From Dicyema japonicum (taxonomy: Eukaryota > Dicyemida > Rhombozoa > Dicyemidae): a DNA stretch of 64,000 nucleotides. The first letter of the stretch is position 1, and every line of letters begins with the position of its first letter. The notes below the pieces were generated by a model. It searched no databases. It saw nothing but the letters and a program-made list of their open reading frames with translations, and was not told where the DNA came from. The stretch spans positions 1-64,000 of the forward strand of contig RDEW01000033.1 of NCBI GenBank assembly GCA_011109175.1, written 5' to 3'. This document shows positions 54,780-64,000 of the stretch, one piece after another. A program made the translations under genes and the position numbers.

Positions 54780-57690
54780 AAACATGACCTTGTTACCCTG
54801 TATGAGGCTGGCTGTCCTCAGGCGTCCAGCAGCTAGTACTAGACGCTTCTACAGGTCTCTAATGTTCGCCGGAGGTTCTTGTAGAATAAATCATAATTGT
54901 TCCGGTGGAGGAGGCCAGGAGCCCGATTCGTCTCTTATGAAAAAGCGCCCAGGACGTAATAGTGTTAGGGTGCACCTTGTTTCTTTGTCGAAGGTAGTCT
55001 CCGAGTTATCCACCAGTGGGGAGGGTTATCCAGTAGATTGTTCCAAACTAGTCTTTTGATGACTTTGTTAGAGATGTGGTCATGTATTGTCTTTGACTTG
55101 GTTTTATCGGGAGGTGGCTGAAAAAATTTTAGCAGTTAATGAAACAGGTTCGCTATGGTAAGAATTATCATACGGAAGTTTTTCGTGTGATTCAGGAAGT
55201 GGCAGGGATTCTCTGGTTCCGTAGTTTCATTTAAGATTGGAGGTTTTTCATGAAGAGGTGATCTTCCACTAGGAGAATGGTGGTTTCTAAATGAAAGTGG
55301 TAGGATGGTTTTAATTTTTTGTATCCGAAAATTGTTCTAAAAACTTCATTTTGGACTCTGAAGTTTTTTAGATTTTTTAGGCCGTGAGGGATGAGGCCCA
55401 GGAAGCGCTCGAGAAGTTAAAGGTGGTCCTGATATATTGTTTGTAGATTATTCTGAGGGTTTCTTTGTCTTTGTCAATGATGATCCCCCACCGCGCGAAG
55501 GGTGTTTCTTTACTTGTTGGCTTTTGTAACTACGTGGTCCACGTGGGAGGAGAATGTAAGTCATTGTTCGTAGATTAGTCATTAGATTTTCGAAGATTTT
55601 CAGCTCAGATTTTGCGTTTGGCTAGCGTCGATGGGAGGTGAATACCGTGACGCAGGACTTGGATGGGGGAGGTGATTGGTTAATAACCTGGACTCCAGAG
55701 AATCCAAGTGTGTTTGTTCTATCCCGAGCTGCAGGAATCAATCGTCACGTAAAACATAACCACCTTATCTTCCAGCTCGAGTATATTACGGGGAGGTTTA
55801 AAAAGCCGGAGATAGGGCAGAGCATTGTGGCAGTCCGTTTGGGAGGTAACGGGCTCGAGATTTCTTTGACATAAACAAGGTACGTCCCAGTTCCCAACGA
55901 TAATTTCAGATCTGCGTCAAAGTTCGACGAATATATTTTGTGCGTGATAATCTTCCTTGAAACAGAGTCAAAAGCCTTCTGGATATCAATTGAGCATTTT
56001 TTTCTTTTTCTGTCCTGGTCTTTTGTTAAGGCCATCTGTTATGAATTCCTTTAATGTATTTAGGTGTGTGATAGTTGATCGTCCCTCTTTGAAACCATGC
56101 TGAAATCTGGCATCTGAGAGGAAATGTCGTGTGAGTGTCATAATCATCTTTTCTAGGATTCTTGTCTGGACGCACAAGAGCGACAAAGGCCTGTAAGAAG
56201 CCGCGTTTCCCAGGCTTCAGTATTGGATGAATATTCGAAAGTTTCCATATAGCGGGAATACAATTGAAGTCAGTTGAGTAGTTGAAGATGCATGTTAGTG
56301 CTGATACGCCCACTGTGCTCATCATTTTCAACAGAATAACCGGGATCCCGTCCGGTCCACAAGAATGTGTGTTCTTTGTTCGATAGATCCCAAAGCGATA
56401 TCTCCCAGTAGAAAATACATTGTTGGATGCCTCCTTTCGGCTTCGGTTTTTTGTGTGGAGGAATATACATCATTTGGAATGGTTTGTGGCTTATTCTCAC
56501 ACAATGTTTGATAAATTTATTCAGATCCATCTCTTGTTCACGGTCTCCCTCGATTTTGTTTTCAGCGTTTTTAACATTTCGCAGCATCCTCCACATCTTG
56601 GTAAGTGAACTATTTTTTCATAGCATTAGAAATTCGGCATAGTTTTGTTTTTTGGAGAAGTTTTGTCTTTTCGTTGATCTCCATGTTCAGTGCACAGACT
56701 CTATTAGTATCATTTTTTGTTAGGTGCTTTCTACGATTGAGACAATTCCTTTCTTTTATTAGTTTGATTGTGCTAGCATCATATTTCTTCTTGGTGAGTT
56801 TTAAAATTCCTTTTCTGATAGTTTTCTCCCTCCCAGAATCACCTTATTAGAGTGATAAACTGCTCTATCAATTGAGTTGAAATTATTCGGATGAAAATTC
56901 AATAGGGACGAATCCACGTATCTTCTGAATCCTGTCCAGTCAGCATTAATATAATCATAAAAATAACGTGTTTTGACCGCGTCATTGGTGTACAATTGAT
57001 CTAGGTCGGAATGGGATTATGGTCGCTTCGTAAGTCATAGTTTACCGACCAACATATAAGCGGAGCAGGCCAAGGTGAACATAACGTAAAATCCGGCGAT
57101 GTAACCGAATCCTTGTTATACGGGGTTCGTGTATTCCTATTTGGGTCGTTCATAATGGACAGATTTTCTAATTGGGAAAAAATATGAAATCCCTTTGTGT
57201 CTGGAGGTTGTTTCTCATACCACAATGGGTGCTTGGCATTAAAATCCCCGGACACCAACAAGTTTTCCATCATATCTAGGGCAGACAAATCCATAGAAAA
57301 CCCTTTTGTACAGTAACCTGGAGGGGGAACATAGACGTTGGCGATAATAATAGCTCCGAGAGAGATCTGTATCGAAATCCCAATAACTTCTGTGTTTGCG
57401 TCTTCTATCAGATTCCTGAATATGGAAGTGTTTATCGAACATAGTGCCTCTCCTGACAAGGGTCAATAGTCCCCCACCTGTCGATCGACTCTCAATACAT
57501 TGAAACCGGTAAATATATGAGTACTGGAATTCCCTCTTATAAGAGGAAGATATCAATTTTATTCCTCTCCAAATATAAACTCAGTTCGGATGCCTTGCCT
57601 CTGATTCCGTTAATGTTCAGGTTAAGTATCTTTAAAGACTTTGGTCCCGGATTCATTTCAACATCTGACATGACGAGACTAATATTAAAT
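54780..57690 (-). mobile_element. LINE (2A/GIT type) with well-preserved 2A motif and APE endonuclease
   Basis: About 2.9 kb. From 57671 the minus strand reads MSDVEMNPGPKSL and then ILNLNINGIRGKASELSLYL (57632-57573). DVEMNPGP (57665-57642) matches the 2A consensus D-(V/I)-E-x-N-P-G-P. The endonuclease continues in a second frame (57459-57001): IIIANVYVPPPGYCTKGFSM, LLVSGDFNAKHPLWYEKQPP, TSPDFTLCSP and DLRSDHNPI, with the catalytic D/N and SDH motifs in place. The RT fingers follow in broken frames (SNIHPILKPGK, RILEKMIMTLTRHFLSDARF, CSIDIQKAFDSVSRKIITHK at about 55990-55930), then a decayed C-terminal half to about 54780. At least four frameshifts. Confidence 0.8.
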
Positions 57691-57834
57691 TAGCCTATTA
57701 TTTTTTTTAATTAGAACTAATAATTATTAAAATAAAAAAATATTTATCAAAAAATTAATTATTTCTTAAAACTAATAACGTTTTTAGTTAAATTAAGCTT
57801 GGTTGTGTTTTATCTTATTTATAAGCTGTAAAAT

Positions 57835-58182
57835 ATGACCGAACAGGATTACCAAAAGGAGTTGAAGTCTTTCAAGGATCTTCAAAATGAATTTGTAAAG
57901 ATCTCTGAGGCTAAAGAGAAGCTCACAGGACAATTCAATGAATCATCAATGGTCATGTCTGAGTTAGAGCTGCTCCCAGCAGACGCTAAAGTCTACAAAA
58001 TGGTGGGCCCAGCCCTTATCAAGCAGACCATACAGGATTCGGTGGATAACGTCAAAAGGAGGACTGAGTACCTAAAGGAAGAGATCACAAGATATGAAAA
58101 AACGATGTCTTCTCAAGAAGAAGTCCTTACTAAAAAGCAAAAGAAGATAAACGAAATCAAGGGAAAGCTGCAAAAGGCTTAA
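57835..58182 (+). CDS. PFDN6: Prefoldin subunit 6
   Basis: Beta-type subunit of the hexameric prefoldin chaperone, which passes actin and tubulin to the CCT chaperonin in the cytosol. A single 116-codon exon, 115 residues (typical about 125). N-terminal coiled-coil helix (KSFKDLQNEFVKISEAKEKL), the hairpin with the signature VYKMVGPALIKQ (residues 53-64), preceded by ELELLPADAK, then a second coiled-coil helix RRTEYLKEEITRYEKT running into a Lys-rich C-terminus. No intron; the start ATG lies after TATAAGCTGTAAA. About 150 bp separates it from the preceding minus-strand LINE. Intact and probably functional. Confidence 0.92.
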   Translation: MTEQDYQKELKSFKDLQNEFVKISEAKEKLTGQFNESSMVMSELELLPADAKVYKMVGPALIKQTIQDSVDNVKRRTEYLKEEITRYEKTMSSQEEVLTKKQKKINEIKGKLQKA

Positions 58183-59350
58183 TTTTGACTTTTAGTAAAT
58201 AATTTTCGCCATTAAATTTGTCTATGTTTAAGAATCAGTTAGTTAAACGGTCAATTGATCAGAAGGCTGAGGTGCTGACATCGCCATATTACACTGAATG
58301 TCTACCTAATTTCATGGTGGATGAATGCTCTTGTATTCTTTCTTCACGTGAGCATGGACAAGTTGAATGAAGCAGTGTTATAAAGACCAGACATAATACA
58401 GATGCTCCTTGGATTGATTCTCATTGTTGTCCATTCCCATTGAAGGTTCCATGCATATATGATGCCTCCTGACTTGACGAATGAAATCCTCATCAGTGAA
58501 CTGAGGAACTAGATTTTTTATTAGTACTTACTCGAGTCGGGGTTAGTTGTTGGTTTGATTCCCACCTTTGAGTCTTCTTGTATCTCTTTTGGTTTTTAAG
58601 GTATTTGATAAAGGTGTCGTAGTTGAAGTTACTTGGTTGACCACCATTATGTATTTTCGTTGTCGTTAAAGTAGAAGAGTCAGACTCGGAATTAGTGACG
58701 ATGACTCAGTTAACAGCCTCATGAATTGTGGTTAACTGAAGAACGGAAAATGGCCATTGACCTCAATGCACTCGTGTAAGTCAATATTGGCTGAATAAAT
58801 TGTCAGTAGATGTCGGTGAGGCGTCTAGTTGTCTATCAAGAGTTTTTGGAGATCTATAAGATCGTCATTATTACCCGGGGTTCCACATATTCTGCGAAAG
58901 AAAGTCTCTAGTCAAACATGACCCCAGATATTTGGCATGGAAACCGTGTTATTAAGGAGGATTCTCAGTTCAAACGAATTATTGACACCGTTAATTCTTG
59001 AATCGTGCTACTAATAATCCGTGATTTCTCAGCCAAATGCGTGGTTTCAGAGAAACACCGCCACATCAGATACATCTGACTGATCTCTAGGAGTGTTCGT
59101 TTTTCGCAGTTACTTTTTTGTTAATAACCGATTTCCTTTGCTTGAAAAAACTGCGAGTAAATAAATTTAACGCCAGAATTGAACACGGATAGATTATTTC
59201 TTGAATGAGGTAATAAAAATACTAAGACACGTGCCCTATTTAGCATAAGTAAAAATCTGCCAAATATAACATCACGATAACAATCGTCATAAAATGGCAA
59301 GTAAGCTTAATTCAACGTTATTTTGATAAATTGTCTATGAACTGATTCCT
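58183..59350. other. Intergenic, one repeat piece
   Basis: Mostly unassigned. At about 58440-58505 the string aaggttccatgcat, tgacttgacgaat and cctcatcagtgaactg matches the dispersed ~230-bp repeat in reverse orientation. Confidence 0.4.
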
Positions 59351-59353
59351 TCG

Positions 59354-59477
59354 AATTTCAGTATCTCTATCGGATTAATTTCATCACAACCTTTAGTTAG
59401 TCTCTTGATGACTTCACATTCCGTCCATGACCTTTGGTCCTGCGAAAGTGCGGTATTATTAGCACAATTTGCTAGCT
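59354..59477 (-). repeat. 124-bp perfect repeat, copy 1
   Basis: Identical over 124 bp to 62463-62586. It begins aatttcagtatctctatcgg and ends ttagcacaatttgctagct. The minus strand is fully open in one frame (LANCANNTALSQDQRSWTEC, then EVIKRLTKGCDEINPIEI). Beyond it the copies differ, but both soon reach ttagctcac on the right, so homology extends further with a ~30-bp length difference. Confidence 0.85.
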
Positions 59478-59916
59478 GCTTAGCTCACTCAGTTATCTAC
59501 CTTAATTATTCCAAAGACCAGGGATGAAACCAAACTAACAAATCTCAGTGATCTTGACAAGTTCCATTAGAGTCTCATCTGAGCACAGTGAACAGAGGAC
59601 ATTGTTCAAGAAACTGAGGCCAAAACCAGAACTCGTCGCTAGGGAACGAAATTATCTTCCGATGGAATAAAGAGATAAATCCCTTTGAATGTCTGCCAGG
59701 CATTGGGCGTCTCCTATGTAAGGTGAATCCGATGACGCTACTAGAAAGAAGGAAGAGAAATCTTCAATCAATTACCCACATGACACCACGTGGATTTTCA
59801 AAAATACTAATAAATGCGGAAGCGACGTCCATGCATGATTGGGTCTCTCGATTAGAAGAGATTGTAAAAATAAAATAATACATTTAATTTGTATAATTAA
59901 TTATTTAAATATTATT
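59478..59916. other. Intergenic upstream of NDUFA7
   Basis: No gene or repeat recognised; AT-rich at 59870-59915 just before the start codon. Confidence 0.4.
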
Positions 59917-60210
59917 ATGGCCGAGCGACGTGCGCTTACAAGAGTTGTATACAAAATCCGAACTTTTTTATATGGAGTAAAATAAATTGATGATAAATTT
60001 CAGTGGGAATATACGGATCCACTCCGTTTCGCACAAGAACAGGCTCCCAAAGATTATCCTTCAATAAATCCTCCACCAAGTCAAAATTCTGGGATATCAA
60101 ACAACTACTATTACATGAGGGACAACAGAAGGAAGGTTATGCCCCCAATCAGACTCAAAAATGTTGAAAAACCTGTGCTTCCAAATCCTCGACAAGGTTT
60201 TCTCGAGTAA
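59917..60210 (+). CDS. NDUFA7: NADH dehydrogenase (complex I) accessory subunit NDUFA7
   Basis: Small accessory subunit (B14.5a) of mitochondrial complex I on the matrix side. Two exons separated by a 27-bp intron at 59977-60003 (GT-AG). CDS 267 nt, 88 residues, shorter than the ~113 of mammals, mainly at the C-terminus. Starts MAERRALTRVVYKIRTFLYG, then YTDPLRFAQEQAPK, PPPSQNSGISNNYYYMRDNR (human: SNNYYCTRDGRR), RKVMPP and a short tail ending PRQGFLE. Intact. An open frame follows directly. Confidence 0.85.
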
Positions 60211-60224
60211 AACTCACATAAACT

Positions 60225-60545
60225 AATCTTTATTTATTAACTCAAATAAACCAATTTTTTATCTTTACTTTTCTTCCAACGAATTCCTTGTTCTACGTGA
60301 AACTGACGATCGCCTCGGAGTCTTTGATACAGAAGCAGATCAATGCTCAAAAAGTCATCCCCCATCGGTCCACTATGCAACTACAAGCAGAGATATTTCT
60401 ACAGCAGGAATGTTCAAGCGCATTAATAAAAGTGCGATTCTAAACCATGATGCCGTAGACGTATATTCCTTGTATACGATTGCACATTGGGTACATCATC
60501 GCTATTTTACGACTAATAACAAATTTTCAACAATAGTTATTTGAA
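60225..60545 (+). CDS. Unassigned open frame, 100 codons without an early ATG
   Basis: A plus-strand frame is open from a TAA just upstream of 60225 to the TGA at about 60543. It includes NEFLVLRETDDRLGVFDTEA, DQCSKSHPPSVHYATTSRDI and MFKRINKSAILNHDAVDVYS. The first ATG gives only 45 residues, so if real it needs an upstream exon or is a fragment. I do not recognise the family. An open frame of this length is unusual in this AT-rich DNA, but it could be by chance or part of a mobile element. Confidence 0.3.
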
Positions 60546-60894
60546 CCGGTGCCTATATGATTAAGATCTATAGGCTTTCGAAAGTTCAGTTTAATGTAAC
60601 ATAATCCGAAATAATAAAAAAATCTTCAATAAAAAAGACTAAAAATCAAGAAACTCCTGCTAGTAGCGCGAGTCTATTAGAGGGGAGTGGGACCCGTGAT
60701 GAAAACCGAGCGAGGTACGGCTGTGACTGAGAAATGGCTGGATTGCCTAATGGCTTTTTTCTCTTCCTTATTTTAATGACGATTCTTGCCCTTCAAATAA
60801 AATATACATAAGACATTTCGCCCGATAGAGATGTGTCACCAATTCAACCTTCTGACCGATTAACCACTGAATCTTTATCGAATAATCAATAAAT

Positions 60895-61092
60895 CGGTGG
60901 CTTCTCCTGTTGATCTGCGTTGCGATCGCCAGAGGCAACTCAACGTCGATTATGTTAATAAATTATATTTAATTATCAAAACGCATAAATAATTAATTAA
61001 CACAGCCATCCATTCAAAGTGGACCCCGTCGACATTATCGACGTTGCGTTGCCTCTCACGATTGCAACAGAGATCAACTGGAGAAGCCACCG
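60895..61092. repeat. Foldback (inverted repeat) with ~58-bp arms
   Basis: Arm 1 (60895-60953) and the reverse complement of arm 2 (61036-61092) share cggtggcttctcc, gttgatct, gttgc, atcg, agaggcaac and caacgtcgat in the same order, with a few mismatches. The ~80-bp AT-rich loop contains taattaattaacacag. It could be a MITE, or a transcribed hairpin. Confidence 0.75.
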
Positions 61093-61425
61093 GTCTCACG
61101 TGTCAATAAATTATTTTCCTTTAAAAAAATCAATAAATTGGAAGGTTAAACTGTTGAATATGTAATCAATTTCTCATGAATTATGTATCTTCCTATCTCA
61201 TTTTTTCTCTTTTGCATGGACGAGATGATACACTCAAAAGACTTCCGATGTACAAAGTATCAGAATTAGGTACCCATTAACCCAAAACTTTGAAAAAATT
61301 GGACAATAATTCTTCATCGAACTGGAGCCTTACATTCCTATTTTTTCAACCTTCCATGAACTCTCAACGGGATTTTGACGATACCATATGCTAAAAGTCA
61401 TTCAAGGATCTAATGGTGTCATCTA
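61093..61425. other. Intergenic
   Basis: No feature recognised; the foldback flanks contain caataaa and ggaaggttaaac strings loosely mirrored at 60830-60860. Confidence 0.35.
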
Positions 61426-61429
61426 ATCA

Positions 61430-61880
61430 ACATTGCCGTGCTTGTTTGTTGTTAGGGACGTCTCCCAAAAGTGGAGCCTGGCTCAATGCCATTCCAAGTG
61501 GTGTTTTGTGTAACTTTCTGAATGATGAATGTGGTCATATTGGGATTTCATTACGACTCAGATTGAAAATCTATGTGCCGCATCCATGTCGATGCTTGGA
61601 CTAGGTTGACTGCTTTGACTTGCATTCATTCTCTGCAGGAAGAGTGAGGGCAGATCTCCCAGACACATGGCCTTGAACGAAATTGTTAGACGAGTTTTGG
61701 ATGCTGCCAAACACCCTTCTATGTTTTTGCAGACGTGACGGAAAACGACCCGATGGGAAGACCATCTTCCCCGTTGAAGCTGAGAAACCTCTTGTCTAGG
61801 ACGTCGCCTATAACGACACGTTCGACACTTGCAACATACATCAAAGTACCTTGGAGTCTGCTCGGCCACTATAAAACCCG
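61430..61880 (+). mobile_element. R2-like LINE endonuclease region, decayed
   Basis: Frames give CRACLLLGTSPKSGAWLNAI, LNDECGHIGISLRLRLKIYV, PHPCRCLD then a stop, and later [20 protein letters not shown]. This is the same order as in the copies at 6640 and 42705: linker, CCHC knuckle (partly lost), RPDG endonuclease block. Several stops and frameshifts. Confidence 0.6.
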
Positions 61881-62197
61881 AATTGCTGAAGAGAAATAAA
61901 CATGCGGATTAACCTAATGGAATGCAGTTTATTCAACTCGCTGTAGAAACTTCCGGTGCCATAAGACCCTCGACAGTAGAATTTTTGAATTGATTGAGGG
62001 GGCAGATTTCCTGAGCTTGGGCAATCTTCGATCGTCGCTGGCTATCCGAGCGATTTTCGCTAGCTATTGTGAGACGGAATAACCATGCTAATTTTTTAGA
62101 TTTATTTATCGGAGTATGCATTAACTTTTGTTTTGTGATTGTCTATGTAGTGTAGCATGCCTTTAGTTCGAATTTCAATGCTGTAAATCCAACTAAA

Positions 62198-62410
62198 GGT
62201 TCCATGCATCTTCGATGATTTGACTTGACGAGTGACACCGTCATCAGTGAACATCTCACTGTGGAACCGGATCATCTACAAAAGAACTCACATCTAACAA
62301 AAAAGAAGTGAAGAGCTTTCCTTGGTTCTCCCTCCACCATTAGTTATGATAACTGTTTTTTACTTAAAATAAAGTGTTTGTCTTACCTGGGAGTAGCTAT
62401 ACCTTATATG
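62198..62410 (-). repeat. Dispersed ~230-bp repeat, copy f (reverse orientation)
   Basis: Reads aaaggttccatgcatcttcg, gacgagtgacaccgtcatca, gttctccctccaccattagt, tatgataactg, aaaataaagtgtttgtctta and tatatggctcttcg: the full length of the repeat, about 213 bp. The bounding strings match copies at 17577-17818 and 2775-2860. Confidence 0.72.
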
Positions 62411-62462
62411 GCTCTTCGTATAGTGCAGTATTATTATTAGCAGCGAAATTCGAAGGAATTGT

Positions 62463-62586
62463 AATTTCAGTATCTCTATCGGATTAATTTCATCACAACC
62501 TTTAGTTAGTCTCTTGATGACTTCACATTCCGTCCATGACCTTTGGTCCTGCGAAAGTGCGGTATTATTAGCACAATTTGCTAGCT
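62463..62586 (-). repeat. 124-bp perfect repeat, copy 2
   Basis: Exact duplicate of 59354-59477. Lies 50 bp from the dispersed repeat. The right flank carries about 30 bp (tttgtggaaggctacgctat) not present in copy 1 before ttagctcac. Confidence 0.85.
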
Positions 62587-62879
62587 TTTGTGGAAGGCTA
62601 CGCTATGCAGTTCGGTTAGCTCACAGCCAGCTATCAATCGATATAGCTTAGTTATTATTATAGATTTAAGCTTAATCTATTAATTTTTTACTTATTCTAT
62701 AATTTTTTACTTAGGATATACAATATTCGCACTTTTTCTATCTTTTGTGTATACTGAGATTATCTTCTGAACCTACTCTTGAAGAATAATGCAGCGGCAT
62801 CTGTGAGAAGACAGAATAATTTTCGTGGAAACACGAGAGGCTTAGGTTTAATAATTCCCCCGCACCACAATTGAGAAAC

Positions 62880-63850
62880 TAGAGGTCGACAGATTGATGA
62901 TAAATGAAAAGACGTTGCAGAGCAGGATGAAAGACACAAAATTGGAAGATATCGGGTGTGCAACAGAAAGTCAAAGGAACTAACAGACTGAACAACGAAT
63001 TTAATGGATGTGGCCAACTTAAACTTAATGGATGTGGTGGTCCTGAACATGAAAAAGTCATTCCTCCAAGAAAAGTAAGGAGAGGCCTAAAGATTATGCC
63101 TGTGAACACCTGGTCTGCTGTAAAGAAGCTTCACGAGCCGGCATCCTAGAAGGCAGACATCATAGTTGTTAACGAAACAAAATCCAAGAAGGAATTACTG
63201 ACGATAGACAGATAGCAAGCTAGTCTTTGACTTGGAAAGATGAATCTGTAGGGGAGACGACAAAGTCCATTTTCTAAGGTTGGCATCTTTGAGTTTGCTT
63301 CGATATTTTGTGAATTTCCAGCGATTTTAGTATTCTACTTCGACAGGTGGATTCTGTTGGTGACTGTACTCGAAAAACCAAATGCGCGGATGAGATTGGA
63401 GATTACTTCAATTATATAGGAGAGTAAATTATGATTGGTAACCTCAACTCCAAACACCAGAACGTTGGATGGGGAGTACGAACCATGGTGAACACTTACT
63501 GAAGAAACTATCTGACTAGCAAGAATTCTATGTGCTGACGTCTGAGAAAGTCAACTACTTCCCACCTTATGGAAGAGATAAACTCGGAATGTTTCTTGTC
63601 TCCCCCTTCTTATGGAGCCCCCAAAGATATTAAGTGAGATAAAAAATGATCACGCTCCTCAATGATCAACCTTGAAATGAAAAAAGCCCCAGAGTGTTCA
63701 TAGACTGCAAAGCCAGTTCCGCGAGAGTCACACAGGATATTCGTTGCCACTAAGTTGGCCGAATTTTGGATCTCTCTTGACGACGGGGGAAATCGATCAG
63801 AGGAGCATGGAGATAAGCAACATAATGACAAGGTACCTGGGAAGTTATAA
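62880..63850 (+). mobile_element. LINE endonuclease remnant (related to 19206-20690)
   Basis: Frames give KVRRGLKIMPVNTWSAVKKL (about 63076-63135) and KADIIVVNETKSKKEL (63150-63197), the start of the APE endonuclease, comparable with GLKIVLVNARSLGKRHNEL and DILVVNETKLKTAKS at 19710-19830. MIGNLNSKHQNVGWG (about 63431-63475) corresponds to the GDxN catalytic block. Stops and frameshifts make it inactive. The final ~150 bp of the window are unassigned. Confidence 0.6.
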
Positions 63851-64000
63851 AAAACAGATTTAATCTAAATAAAATTCCGGACGGGACGGAGAAACGGTTT
63901 GTGAGTTCTCCTCAAACAGAGTGTAGGCTAACAAATGTTCGTTTTTGTGCCATCCTGGAATTGGGTGTACCTGAGACTAGTGGATCACATGACTACACTC

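Noticed and set aside
61558-61869. Minus-strand 103-codon open frame
   Set aside because: Antisense of the plus-strand R2-like endonuclease remnant at 61430-61880; no independent motif.
1-64000. CRISPR arrays, bacterial operons, riboswitches
   Set aside because: Spliceosomal introns and animal gene families show this is eukaryotic; no regularly spaced repeats were seen.

Overview
The window is eukaryotic nuclear DNA, AT-rich and crowded with decayed transposable elements, with a scatter of very compact protein genes. Six genes (SLC17-type transporter, SLC6-type transporter, RPS7, GET3, SMAD, CABIN1) share one exceptional trait: their GT-AG introns are only about 20-32 bp long, and removing them restores the conserved family motifs exactly. 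HP1 and NDUFA7 have introns of the same size, one of them GC-AG. SMAD, HP1, CABIN1 and SLC6 make a metazoan source likely. Animal genes with introns this short point to a dicyemid mesozoan (Dicyema or a relative). That assignment is inference from gene structure, not a database match. Standard stop codons are used.

Layout. 1-1571: SLC17 transporter (+). 3.8-10.2 kb: a complete but dead hAT element (8-bp target duplication), a 5'-truncated R2-like LINE, and a pogo/Tigger element with recognisable ends and TA duplication. 11.7-13.6 kb: SLC6 symporter (-). 14.2-18.0 kb: a direct segmental duplication broken by LINE copies. 18.8-23.6 kb: LINE fragments and a second pogo element. 23.8-24.6 kb: ribosomal protein S7 (+). 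25.3-28.8 kb: LINE debris including an RTE-like element. 29.0-30.7 kb: an unassigned short gene, a 220-bp LINE insertion with 13-bp target duplication, and GET3/ASNA1 (+). 31.3-35.5 kb: a nested stack, with a hAT element carrying a Ginger-like integrase transposon and a LINE. 37.1-41.75 kb: CABIN1-like HIRA-complex subunit (-). 42.2-43.3 kb: R2-like endonuclease fragments. 44.0-45.25 kb: SMAD (-). 45.9-49.6 kb: R2-like RT plus endonuclease copy and other LINE tails. 49.75-50.4 kb: HP1/chromobox (+). 51.0-57.7 kb: several LINE copies, one with a 2A-like DVExNPGP motif before its endonuclease. 57.8-58.2 kb: prefoldin 6 (+). 59.9-60.2 kb: complex I subunit NDUFA7 (+). 60.2-64 kb: an unassigned open frame, a foldback, dispersed repeats and further LINE fragments.

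The genes are unrelated housekeeping, chromatin and signalling genes on both strands; I see no operon. Three genes (SLC6, GET3, SMAD) have the net length of a single one-base indel, and SLC6 also has an in-frame stop. This suggests either uncorrected sequencing errors or recent decay. At least six mobile-element families are present (hAT, pogo, Ginger-like, R2-like LINE, 2A/GIT-type LINE, RTE-like LINE), plus a ~230-bp dispersed repeat of unknown class. Nearly all element ORFs are broken; the best preserved is a 423-codon reverse transcriptase frame on the minus strand at 34139-35410.
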